Source of the DNA: Methanothermobacter tenebrarum | GTDB lineage: Archaea > Methanobacteriota > Methanobacteria > Methanobacteriales > DSM-23052 | Length of the DNA stretch: 56,221 bases | Direction: 5' to 3' | Assembly: GCF_003264935.1 (NCBI RefSeq) | Contig: NZ_QLOE01000009.1 | Coordinates: forward strand, 1-56,221 | In this document: one piece after another, positions 39,272 to 47,341 of the stretch | Position numbering within the stretch: position 1 is the first letter of the stretch | Layout: every line of letters begins with the position of its first letter | Notes under the pieces: model-generated | Seen by the model: the letters and a program-made list of their open reading frames with translations, nothing else | Databases searched by the model: none | What the model was told of the DNA's origin: nothing | Made by a program: the position numbers and the translations under genes

Positions 39272-40294
39272 ATGCCCAAAAAGACATTTGCTGTCACTGT
39301 AACATATGATGATAGGTTTCATTTACTTAAACAGGTTATTGAAGCCGCTCTTAGAGAAGGTGTTGATAAGGTAATTGTCGTTGACAATAATTCAGAGCCA
39401 AATAGCAGAGAAAAATTGAAAAAATATCATAGAAAAAATCCAGAGAAAATTGATGTCTTGTATCTCTCAGAAAATTTTGGTTCGGCAGGCGGATTCAAAA
39501 GAGGACTTAAAAAAGCATATAATGATCCAGAATGCGAATTCATCTGGTTACTAGACGACGATAACAAACCACAACCAGGCGCCCTACAACTTCTAAAAGA
39601 GTATTGGAAAAAATATGAAACCAGAGAGAAGGATATAAGGTTGGCTTTAGCATCCTATAGGGAATGTAGAGGGAATTATGCTGAAATAGAGGCTTTGATG
39701 TCTAAGGATCCTGAGATAGTTTTGGGTAAGAAAAATAACTTCTACCATTTCCACATAGCAGAAATCCCAAAATATATGAAAAGAATCATACGAAGAAAAA
39801 TTGTAGGGGAAAGTAGACTCGCCCCTCCAGGACCTGGTCAAATTGCGGCCACATTATATGGAGGACTATTTTTCCATAAAAAACTTTTAGAAGTGATCGG
39901 CTACCCCCTAGAGGACTTTTATATTTATGAAGACGATATTGAATGGACATATAGGATCACGAAAAACAGGGGCAAAATAATTTTGATCCCAGATAGTATC
40001 ATAACAGATATAGACAGATCATGGTACATTACTGATGAAAAAGAAACAGCACTCACGACATTCTCACCATCAAATACTTTCAGAATCTATTATACTATAC
40101 GTAACGGTTTCTATTTCAGGATGCGGCACAGAGTAGACAACAAATTCATCTACTATTTTAATTGTTTAACATTACTTTTTTTAATTTTATTGTACACTAT
40201 CATATTTTTTAGGGATCTAAGTCCATTTAAAACAGTTATAACCGCTATCAGAGATGCTAGGGGGAACAAACTGGGAAAAATAGAACGATTATGA
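39272..40294 (+). CDS. Family 2 glycosyltransferase, GlfT-like (candidate galactofuranosyltransferase)
   Basis: 340 aa, GT-A fold. 'VTYDDRFHLLKQVIEA' start, 'VVDNNSE', 'SENFGSAGGFKRGL', and 'WLLDDDNKP' (DDD metal motif) are those of GlfT/rhamnosyltransferase-like GT2 enzymes, and 'DFYIYEDDIEWTYR' gives the acidic catalytic segment. One hydrophobic helix follows near residues ~285-305. Next to UDP-galactopyranose mutase, transfer of galactofuranose is the likely role. Confidence 0.8.
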   Translation: MPKKTFAVTVTYDDRFHLLKQVIEAALREGVDKVIVVDNNSEPNSREKLKKYHRKNPEKIDVLYLSENFGSAGGFKRGLKKAYNDPECEFIWLLDDDNKPQPGALQLLKEYWKKYETREKDIRLALASYRECRGNYAEIEALMSKDPEIVLGKKNNFYHFHIAEIPKYMKRIIRRKIVGESRLAPPGPGQIAATLYGGLFFHKKLLEVIGYPLEDFYIYEDDIEWTYRITKNRGKIILIPDSIITDIDRSWYITDEKETALTTFSPSNTFRIYYTIRNGFYFRMRHRVDNKFIYYFNCLTLLFLILLYTIIFFRDLSPFKTVITAIRDARGNKLGKIERL

Positions 40295-40320
40295 AAGGTA
40301 GTGGGATATGAAAATTCATG

Positions 40321-40505
40321 TTCTTGGAAAAGCTTGGAAGAGGAAATCAGGTTCATAAAATCTTAACTAAGTTGAGGATATTAAAATAGAAAATGGATTC
40401 ACTATCTTCATTTACATGGGCTCGGGTTAACACATAAGAAGAAATTTCAAGATCAAAACCAGATAATCTCGGATCACCACCAAAGCAAGAAACATAGAGA
40501 ATATA
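40321..40505 (+). pseudogene. Decayed fragment of a DHH (RecJ-like) gene
   Basis: The 305-base gap between two glycosyltransferase genes holds no open gene, but its plus strand matches the DHH gene at about 33655-33850. Reading across stops and indels gives 'FLEKLG', then 'VEDIKIENGFTIFIYMGSG' against '[19 protein letters not shown]' (14 of 19 residues the same), then an in-frame stop, and later 'IISDHH' against 'IILDHH'. At least two stops and one or two indels are present. It has diverged too far to be a recent duplication of the local gene. Confidence 0.75.
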
Positions 40506-40599
40506 ATGCTTTTTTTATAGTTAAGCGAATGGAGAGTCATCTGTTTCATGTATAGTTCAGATATAAGCTTACTTAATAAACTGTGAAATAAACAAAAAA

Positions 40600-41621
40600 T
40601 TAATCTAATAAGGTCCTATAAATTTGTAATATTCCTCTTATGGTTTTATCTAATGAATGTTCCCTTGCAAATTCTAGATTTTTGCGCGTGTCGCACTCAT
40701 AACTCCTATTTTTTAAAACCTCTGTCAGTTCTGATAATTCCACTATAAATGTACGATTTTTTATATCCTCTGGAATTACTGCATCTGCTAATGTTATAAC
40801 AGGTTTTCCGCATGCCATTGCCTCAACGATGGGTAATCCATAACCTTCCAGAAGACTTGGGAAGACAAAAACGTCCAAGGAATTATAGAAATCGCAAAGA
40901 TCAGCATCTGGGACAAATCCTAGGAATTTTATCCTTTCATCATTTCCACTTATTTTCTTCAGCTTATTTTCTTGAGGTCCTCTACCTGCAATTAAAAGTT
41001 CTGAATCCTCCATATTAGCTTCTAAAAACGCCTTTATAAGGATTTCTATGCGTTTTCTTGGCTCAAGAAAGCTGAGGGTGCCTATCTTATATTTATCATC
41101 CTCCTTTTTCAGAGGTTTCAGACCACCAGCTATTGCTTGTCTTACCACGTTTACCCTATTTTCATCAACACCTAGATGTTCTACTAGATCTTTAGCTGTT
41201 TGTTCACTTACTGCTATTATAGCTTTACAATTAACAGCCCTTTCACAAGCAAATTTAAAATACTTTGAACCGACAAATTCTCCGATTGAATTTATTAGGC
41301 CGCCTTTGGATGGGTTTGGATAAAGGATTGGGATCAGATCATGGAATGTTACTACAGAATTGTCTCTATTAGCTATCCATATAGCCTCTGTAGGTGAACA
41401 TGCATGATATATATCCTGGTTAGGTGGTATTTTAAGGGGTATTTCAAGGAGTGTGTAAATCAAATATTTCAACCTACCTTTTCCTAGGGGGACCCCACCA
41501 TCCTGGCTTATATACTCTACATCAAAACCACTTTTTTTAGTCCTTTCAAGAGATTTTTTGAGTATCTTCCTATGCCAGCACTACGCAAATCAAAAAAACG
41601 TGAAATTAGACAAATCCTCAT
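40600..41621 (-). pseudogene. GT4-family glycosyltransferase, frameshifted in a homopolymer tract
   Basis: The open part (40600-41472, 290 aa from TTG) is a GT4 donor-side protein: 'TFHDLIPILYPNPSKGG', 'LSFLEPRKRIEILIKAF', 'FPSLLEGYGLPIVEAMACGKPV'. It lacks the N-terminal loop. Upstream, an ATG at 41621 with a GGGGGT ribosome binding site encodes 'MRICLISRFFDLRSAGIGRY', the exact missing piece, running to 'LLKGLKK' in another frame. The frames meet at seven T (plus strand 41532-41538; seven A in the coding strand); one more A would restore a protein of about 340 aa. It may be a true mutation, a slippage-prone on/off switch, or a sequencing error. Confidence 0.75.
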
Positions 41622-41682
41622 TTTACCCCCATTTATATCCATGATCTAAACTATATTATTTGATATTTATAGAACCTTTCAA

Positions 41683-42819
41683 CTATCTATTTTTTTGATT
41701 CATGTCTTTATACACCTTTAAGAGTTTATCCACAATTTTGTCCCAGACAAACATTTTCTCGACTTTCTTCCGGCCATTTTCCCCAAGATTTCGCTGTAGT
41801 TCTTCATCAAAAAGTAATATTCTTATTTTTTCTTTTAGAGATCCTATATCTAGTGGTTCAACTAAGAAACCGTTTTCACCATCTTCTACAACTTCTATGA
41901 CTCCCCCACTTTTGTATGCGATAACTGGCCTGTAACATGCATTGGCCTCGGCTAGGACCATCCCAAAGCCTTCCCTTGTTGATGGGAGGACTAGTAAGGA
42001 AGATCTTTTCATATGATATATAACATCAGAATATTTAAGATTCATGTAAAATGATACCCTGTCTTCTATTTTATAATCTTTCACAAGTCTTTTTAGCCTA
42101 TTTTTTTCAACACCATCGCCTATGATCTTCAATCTTATAGTGGGGATTTCCTTTTTTAGTTCTTTCACAATCTTTAGGAGGTGGTCAACATGTTTATGGG
42201 GTGCCAGCCTACCAACAAATATTAGACTCCTTGGAATTTTAGATGCCTTTATGGAATCTATCAGTGGTAAGTCAACACCATTATAGATAACCTTGACCCT
42301 TCTAGGATTTATTCCATAGTCTCTTACAAGAGCCTCTCTAGTCATATTACTTACAGTGACTATCTTATCATAGGGTAACTTTAGGAGTATTTTCTCGGCC
42401 AATTTAGCTACTTTTGAAGATTGTATCCACTGATCAGAGAAGGTGGAGCTTACATCATGGATTGTTGCAATCATTGGCGTTCTTTTAATCCTTGAGGCTA
42501 TAAAAGCTGGTAATAACGGGGCATATGTCTGAGCATCAATAATATCATAATCATGGCTTAGAATCCAAAATATAGCAGCTAATATGAAATGCAAAAAATT
42601 TAACAAACTCCTCTTTGGAGGATCAGTTATCACGGGGCCAATATGGTGAACTTTCAAACCTTTTATATCCTCTTTTTCCTTGACACCCTTTATTTTCATG
42701 CATATTACATCAACTTCCCAGCCCCTCTTAACTAGTCTCTTTCCTATTTCGAAATATCGCCTTTCTCCCCCACCTGTGTAATGGGGCGCGAAGAAATCGG
42801 AAACTATCAATATCCTCAT
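41683..42819 (-). CDS. GT4-family glycosyltransferase
   Basis: 378 aa. 'VSDFFAPHYTGGGERRYFEIGKRL' gives the N-terminal GT-B loop (about residues 6-29), 'YNGVDLP' and 'FVGRLAPHKHVDHLL' begin the donor domain, and 'STREGFGMVLAEANACYRPVIAY' is the EX7E nucleotide-sugar site. Cytoplasmic sugar transferase of unknown specificity. First gene of the minus-strand pair with the frameshifted GT4. A TATATATA box at 42838-42850 is only ~26 bases upstream of the ATG, suggesting a leaderless or nearly leaderless transcript. Confidence 0.88.
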   Translation of the reverse strand: MRILIVSDFFAPHYTGGGERRYFEIGKRLVKRGWEVDVICMKIKGVKEKEDIKGLKVHHIGPVITDPPKRSLLNFLHFILAAIFWILSHDYDIIDAQTYAPLLPAFIASRIKRTPMIATIHDVSSTFSDQWIQSSKVAKLAEKILLKLPYDKIVTVSNMTREALVRDYGINPRRVKVIYNGVDLPLIDSIKASKIPRSLIFVGRLAPHKHVDHLLKIVKELKKEIPTIRLKIIGDGVEKNRLKRLVKDYKIEDRVSFYMNLKYSDVIYHMKRSSLLVLPSTREGFGMVLAEANACYRPVIAYKSGGVIEVVEDGENGFLVEPLDIGSLKEKIRILLFDEELQRNLGENGRKKVEKMFVWDKIVDKLLKVYKDMNQKNR

Positions 42820-42837
42820 AGAATATCCTAGATGGAA

Positions 42838-42850
42838 CTATATATATAAT
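42838..42850 (-). promoter_or_regulatory. TATA box of the minus-strand glycosyltransferase pair
   Basis: ATTATATATATAG on the minus strand, centred about 26 bases before the ATG at 42819. At normal archaeal spacing transcription would begin at or next to the start codon. Confidence 0.5.
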
Positions 42851-42875
42851 CTTTTGGATTTTTCCATGAAATTTA

Positions 42876-43700
42876 CTAGAAGGGTGAAAAGACTCCGATG
42901 AAGACCAGCCAGGCTAGTATTGTTTTGGCTGTGAGACTGAGGATAATATAAACCTTCTCACCATATAGGTAATCTTTCCATTTACCAATGCTTTTGTATT
43001 GTAGTAGCATGTTCACAGAGAATGTGTTGAACATTATAAAGTAGATTAGTAGTGCAAGGTAAACGAATGCTGGTGGATTAGTCTCTGTTGATCCGAAGGC
43101 CGCGATAAAGTAGGCTGCTATGACAATCCATGGAGTGAAGCCTGCTATGCACCCGCATATATATGGTGACCAGTCAACCTTTTCCGTGTATTGGTTCAGT
43201 TTCTCCATTAGATAACCGAACATTATCATTGAAGCGTTTAAAACGAAGATCATTACAAGTGACCATAGTTCCCAGACTCCCACAAAGGTTGCGAGTATCA
43301 CTATCATGATTGAACTTGAAAGGGCATACTCGTACCAACGATAGGGATTCATACCCTTCTTAAGATATTTTTCATAATCCTTTGTTTTAAGAAATCCTAT
43401 GACGAAATGTGCAACTGCCGAGATAAGGAGGAAAGAGGCTAATATAACACCAAGATAGCCTATAGTGAACACGACTTGTGGTTCAGGTAAAACTTGAAAT
43501 GATGGTGGATTCAGTGAAATTATCTTGAACTTCAAAGAGAATGTGTATATATCACGTTCCCATGTTAAAAGAAACCCCAGAACAACCATTATGATTCCTT
43601 GGATAAAATGTAACGACCCGGCGATTATGTTCAACCTTCTAAGTCCTTCAAAACTTATAGGGGATCTTTCTATCGCCCTAATCCTTTCAATATTATCCAT
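42876..43700 (-). CDS. Heliorhodopsin (seven-helix retinal protein)
   Basis: 274 aa with seven hydrophobic helices. Diagnostic heliorhodopsin residues are in place: His31 in helix 1 ('AGSLHFIQG'), His98 in helix 2 ('ISAVAHFVIGF'), the counterion Glu124 in helix 3 ('RWYEYALSSS'), 'FGYLMEKLNQ' in helix 5 and Lys259 in helix 7 ('LSLTAKTILAW'), the retinal Schiff-base lysine. The extracytoplasmic loop between helices 1 and 2 is long, as in this family. Heliorhodopsins do not pump ions in known cases and are thought to be sensors or regulators. Divergent from the MnmC-like gene. Upstream sequence is AT-rich with TATA-like elements very near the ATG and a weak ribosome binding site. Confidence 0.9.
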   Translation of the reverse strand: MDNIERIRAIERSPISFEGLRRLNIIAGSLHFIQGIIMVVLGFLLTWERDIYTFSLKFKIISLNPPSFQVLPEPQVVFTIGYLGVILASFLLISAVAHFVIGFLKTKDYEKYLKKGMNPYRWYEYALSSSIMIVILATFVGVWELWSLVMIFVLNASMIMFGYLMEKLNQYTEKVDWSPYICGCIAGFTPWIVIAAYFIAAFGSTETNPPAFVYLALLIYFIMFNTFSVNMLLQYKSIGKWKDYLYGEKVYIILSLTAKTILAWLVFIGVFSPF

Positions 43701-43800
43701 TTAAACCACGGGAATATTAATATAGTATTTAATTGAATAGATATTATCTTTTAGCGGGAAAAAAGAAATTTTGTCATGATGAAAAATTTTACATTGCATC

Positions 43801-43836
43801 TTTTATAGCTTCTATGAGTATACCCCCCCATATGGG
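43801..43836 (+). promoter_or_regulatory. TATA box and CCCATATGGG palindrome before the MnmC-like gene
   Basis: TTTTATAG at 43801-43808 is followed 19 bases later by the perfect palindrome CCCATATGGG (43827-43836), close to where transcription should start. GGTGTGAG just before the ATG at 43860 is the ribosome binding site. The palindrome could be an operator. Confidence 0.4.
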
Positions 43837-43859
43837 ATCCAATTTTTTTGGTGTGAGTC

Positions 43860-45062
43860 ATGTACAAGCCTCTAACAGTAAATGATGAAATCATAGTACT
43901 CATAAAAGAATATTTGGACAGAGAATGTCTTGGAGAAAATGTAAGAGAAGAGGCTTCAAGGAAACTTAAAAGATATTTAATCAGAACAGATGATGGTTCA
44001 TACACACTCCCTTCAAAAAAGCTTTCAGGAAAAAGTGAAACCATGCACACAATACATGGCGCCATAACCGAAGCCTATGAAAAATTCGTTAAACCATCAC
44101 AACTAGAAAACAGGGACAATATTAAAGTTCTTGATATCTGCTCCGGACTTGGATACAACTCAGCAGCCCTCATAGACCATATAAAAGCCGAAAATATCCT
44201 CATACATATGATAGAAGCTTCACCAGAGGTTATATGTGCTGGAGTTCTTGTGCCAAGCCCCATACCAGCTCATAGGATCGTAAAAAGGGCATATGAGGAA
44301 TGGCTCCTTGAGAATGGATTGGCCCGTTTTCAGATGATATCAACCGAGATCCCAGATAACATCTCCATCGAACTTTTCTGTGAAGATGCAAGACAAACAC
44401 TACCTTCACTCCCACAAAAATACTATGATGCCATATTCTTAGATGCGTTCAGCCCACCTAAAAGTCCAGAACTTTACACTTTAGAGTTTATGTTGGAACT
44501 TTCAAGGGTTATAAAAGATGATGGTATCCTCACAACTTATACATCAGCAGCTCCTGTAAGAGCCGCCATGATAGAGGCCGGTTTCCATATATGTGAAGGT
44601 CCCAAGTTCGGCAGAAAGAGGGGCGGCACCATAGCATCCCCAAAACCCATTGGAAAGGGTCTTTCATGGGATGATGAGAGGATGATAGCCCTAACCGATG
44701 TTGGAATACCCTATAGGGATCCTAACCTGGAGGATGGTCGCGAGGAGATAATAAAAAGGCGGAAAAGTGAAAGGAGGATAGTTAGGAACGCCAATATGCT
44801 ACCATCATCATATAGAACACCCATATACCTTGGAAGGGAACTCCCAGAAAAGCATGCTAGGAGGATACTGAAAAACCTTAGAAGGATAGGTATACATGAT
44901 ACTTTCTCAAAGGAAGCGCTCTATATTATCTGTCCACAATACCCAGAATGTATATGTGGATGTAAGAGCTTGAGACTTTCATCATCAAGGGAAAGAATAC
45001 TTGAAATGAGAAACAGACTAGAAAAAGTGAAAAATGGGGAGTGCATATCTTGTTCGAAATAA
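43860..45062 (+). CDS. MnmC-like SAM-dependent methyltransferase (COG4121 family)
   Basis: 400 aa. 'VLDICSGLGYNSAAL' is the SAM-binding motif I. 'YDAIFLDAFSPPKSPELYT' is the MnmC2-like signature. 'TTYTSAAPVRAAMIEAGF' and 'FGRKRGGTIASP' are typical of the C-terminal part of the methyltransferase domain. A Cys-rich tail follows ('CPQYPECICGC', 'CISCSK'), which might bind metal. Bacterial relatives methylate aminomethyl-uridine at the tRNA wobble base. Its overlap with tgtA supports a tRNA modification role. Confidence 0.8.
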   Translation: MYKPLTVNDEIIVLIKEYLDRECLGENVREEASRKLKRYLIRTDDGSYTLPSKKLSGKSETMHTIHGAITEAYEKFVKPSQLENRDNIKVLDICSGLGYNSAALIDHIKAENILIHMIEASPEVICAGVLVPSPIPAHRIVKRAYEEWLLENGLARFQMISTEIPDNISIELFCEDARQTLPSLPQKYYDAIFLDAFSPPKSPELYTLEFMLELSRVIKDDGILTTYTSAAPVRAAMIEAGFHICEGPKFGRKRGGTIASPKPIGKGLSWDDERMIALTDVGIPYRDPNLEDGREEIIKRRKSERRIVRNANMLPSSYRTPIYLGRELPEKHARRILKNLRRIGIHDTFSKEALYIICPQYPECICGCKSLRLSSSRERILEMRNRLEKVKNGECISCSK

Positions 45063-46996
45063 AAGCCAAAGATGGCCTTGCAAGGGCTGGGATATTCACT
45101 ATAGGCGATTATAGGGTTAAAACACCAGCACTCATGCCAGTAATACACCCTAGTAAGATGGTGGTTGATGTTAAATCCTTTGGCGCCGAAATCGTGATAA
45201 CAAACGCTTACATAATCTACAAAAATGAAAAACTAAGAGACATGGCACTCAAAAAGGGCGTTCATAAGCTTATAGGCTTCGATGGTCCCGTTGTAACAGA
45301 CTCTGGTTCTTTTCAATTGGCAGAATATGGTGACATTGACGTCACTAACAAGGAGATCATAGAATTCCAAGAGGAGATCGGAGCCGATATTGGAACATCA
45401 CTTGATATTCCAACACCCCCATATGCCCCCTATAAAAAGGCCAAGGAAGATCTCAAAATAACCTTGGAAAGGGCCAAGGAAGCATTATCCCATCGCGAGA
45501 ATATGATGTTGAATTCAGTTGTCCAAGGTTCCACATATGCAGATCTTAGGAAGTGGTGTGCAAGGGAACTTTCAAGGATGGATTTTGATGTTCACCCTAT
45601 CGGTGCTGTTGTACCCCTCCTTGAATCCTATGATTATAAGAGTCTCGTTGAGGTTGTTATGGCATCTGTAGAGTATCTTCCACCTTCTAGGCCCAGGCAC
45701 CTTATGGGTGCTGGACATCCTATGCTATTTGCACTTGCAGTTTCCATGGGTTGCGACCTATTCGATTCAGCAGCCTATATCCTATATGCTAATGATGACA
45801 GGCTACTAGACCCCTCTGGGACATACAAGTTAGAGGATCTTAGTGAAATGCCATGCTCTTGTAATGTGTGTGTTGAATATACTCCACAAGAATTGCGGAG
45901 CATGGAGGAAAATGGGAGGAGAAATCTTATAGCAGCTCATAATCTTTATGTGAGTTTTGCCGAGATTAGAAGGGTGAGACAGGCTATAAATGAAGGTAGT
46001 TTGATGGAGCTTGTGGATCAAAGGTGCAGAGCCCATCCACGATTATTGGACGCCTACAGAAAAATGCTTAATTACCAAGAATTAATTGAAAAATATGATC
46101 CGGTTTCTAAAAGGTCTGCTTTCTTTTATACTGGCCCGGAATCTCTTCGAAGGGTTGAGGTCTACCGCCATCATAAGAGGTTGAATCGACTCCCCAAAAA
46201 GAAGGGAGTGGCACTTTTATCAGTTTATAATAAGCCTTATTCGAGGCATGTCCCAGTTGATATTGGAGAATTTTTTTCTCCAGTCCCTGTTGAGGTTGAT
46301 GAGTGGCAGTTCATGGTAGTTGACATCCCATTTGGGATAATACCATTGGAGTTGGATGAATTTTATCCTTTCTCACAGAATGAATCTCCATCTATATTAG
46401 ATTTTGAATCAGAAAATTTCATTCGTTCAATTATAAAAAAACTTGAGGAGAATTATAAGACTATAATAGTCAGCAAGGATATTAACGAAAGATTTAACCT
46501 TGGATTCAAGTTTAGGGTTGACCCTCCCTCTTTTAGAGTTTCTGATAAGGATCGTCTAGTTGCCGTGGCAGATTATCAGTTTGGGGAGGGGGCTGGCGAA
46601 GCACTTTTCAAAGGGGATTTGCAGATAATAAAGAGTAAAAAGACGGGGAGAATACGATATATTTACGTGGATGATGAGCTTATCGCGAGTATAAGGACCT
46701 CTGATGGTTTTATAATCCCGTCATGGAAGGGTGCGTCACTCCTACATTCAAGCCTAGATTATCCTAGGTGTAGGGTTGTTGTAGATGAAGAATCAGAACC
46801 CTTTGCTAGGGAGGGGAAAAATATATTTGCAAAGTTCGTTATAGAATGTGATAAAAATATACGTGCAAATGATGAAGTTTTAATAGTTAACGAGGATGAC
46901 GAATTACTAGCCACAGGCAAGTCACTCCTCTGTAGTGAGGAGATCCTAGACTTCAATTATGGCCAGGCTATAAAGACAAGGAGAGGAGGAAGATGA
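45050..46996 (+). CDS. tgtA: Archaeosine tRNA-guanine transglycosylase
   Basis: 648 aa. TIM-barrel catalytic domain: 'TPALMPVIHPSK', 'VVTDSGSFQLAEYG' (nucleophile Asp region), 'HLMGAGHP', zinc site in 'CSCNVC' and later His. The rest has the archaeal C1-C2 domains and a PUA domain ('RVVVDEESEPFAREGKNIFAKFV', about residues 570-592). It puts preQ0 at position 15 of tRNA. The open frame begins at a GTG (45041), but TTG at 45050 has GGGGAGTG at good spacing and gives the usual 'FEIKAKDG' start. It overlaps the MnmC-like gene by 13 bases. Confidence 0.95.
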   Translation: MFEIKAKDGLARAGIFTIGDYRVKTPALMPVIHPSKMVVDVKSFGAEIVITNAYIIYKNEKLRDMALKKGVHKLIGFDGPVVTDSGSFQLAEYGDIDVTNKEIIEFQEEIGADIGTSLDIPTPPYAPYKKAKEDLKITLERAKEALSHRENMMLNSVVQGSTYADLRKWCARELSRMDFDVHPIGAVVPLLESYDYKSLVEVVMASVEYLPPSRPRHLMGAGHPMLFALAVSMGCDLFDSAAYILYANDDRLLDPSGTYKLEDLSEMPCSCNVCVEYTPQELRSMEENGRRNLIAAHNLYVSFAEIRRVRQAINEGSLMELVDQRCRAHPRLLDAYRKMLNYQELIEKYDPVSKRSAFFYTGPESLRRVEVYRHHKRLNRLPKKKGVALLSVYNKPYSRHVPVDIGEFFSPVPVEVDEWQFMVVDIPFGIIPLELDEFYPFSQNESPSILDFESENFIRSIIKKLEENYKTIIVSKDINERFNLGFKFRVDPPSFRVSDKDRLVAVADYQFGEGAGEALFKGDLQIIKSKKTGRIRYIYVDDELIASIRTSDGFIIPSWKGASLLHSSLDYPRCRVVVDEESEPFAREGKNIFAKFVIECDKNIRANDEVLIVNEDDELLATGKSLLCSEEILDFNYGQAIKTRRGGR

Positions 46997-47340
46997 TACC
47001 TGGTATGGGAATGAACCCGAAACAATTAAAGCAGATGCAGAGGGCAATGAAACAGATGGGAATGGAGATGAAGGACCTCAGGGGCGTTAAAGAAGTTATA
47101 ATAAGGTTAAAGGATAAAGATATCATCATAGGGAACCCTAAGGTTAGTATCATGGATTTCATGGGCCAGAGAACTTATCAAGTAACTGGTAAAGCCAAGG
47201 AGAAAACAAGGGAACCTGAGATACCCGAGGAGGATATTGAGCTTGTTATGAGCCAGACAGGCGCCACTAGGAAGGAAGCGGAGGATGCGCTGAAGGAAAC
47301 CAATGGGGATCTTGCAGAGGCTATCTTGAGGTTAAGTTAA
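46993..47340 (+). CDS. nac: Nascent polypeptide-associated complex protein (archaeal NAC)
   Basis: 115 aa. Met-rich basic start 'MIPGMGMNPKQLKQMQRAMKQMG' (about residues 1-23) contacts the ribosome. The NAC beta-domain follows ('EVIIRLKDKDIIIGNPKV'), and the C-terminal UBA domain contains 'DIELVMSQTGATRKEAEDAL'. It binds emerging chains at the ribosome. ATGA overlap with tgtA. Confidence 0.96.
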   Translation: MIPGMGMNPKQLKQMQRAMKQMGMEMKDLRGVKEVIIRLKDKDIIIGNPKVSIMDFMGQRTYQVTGKAKEKTREPEIPEEDIELVMSQTGATRKEAEDALKETNGDLAEAILRLS

Positions 47341-47341
47341 A

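Noticed and set aside
42876-43700. Assignment as a bacteriorhodopsin-type pump or sensory rhodopsin
   Set aside because: The helix-3 and helix-7 motifs (RWYEY, LSLTAKTILAW) and paired His31/His98 fit heliorhodopsin, not type-1 pumps with DTD/DTE motifs.
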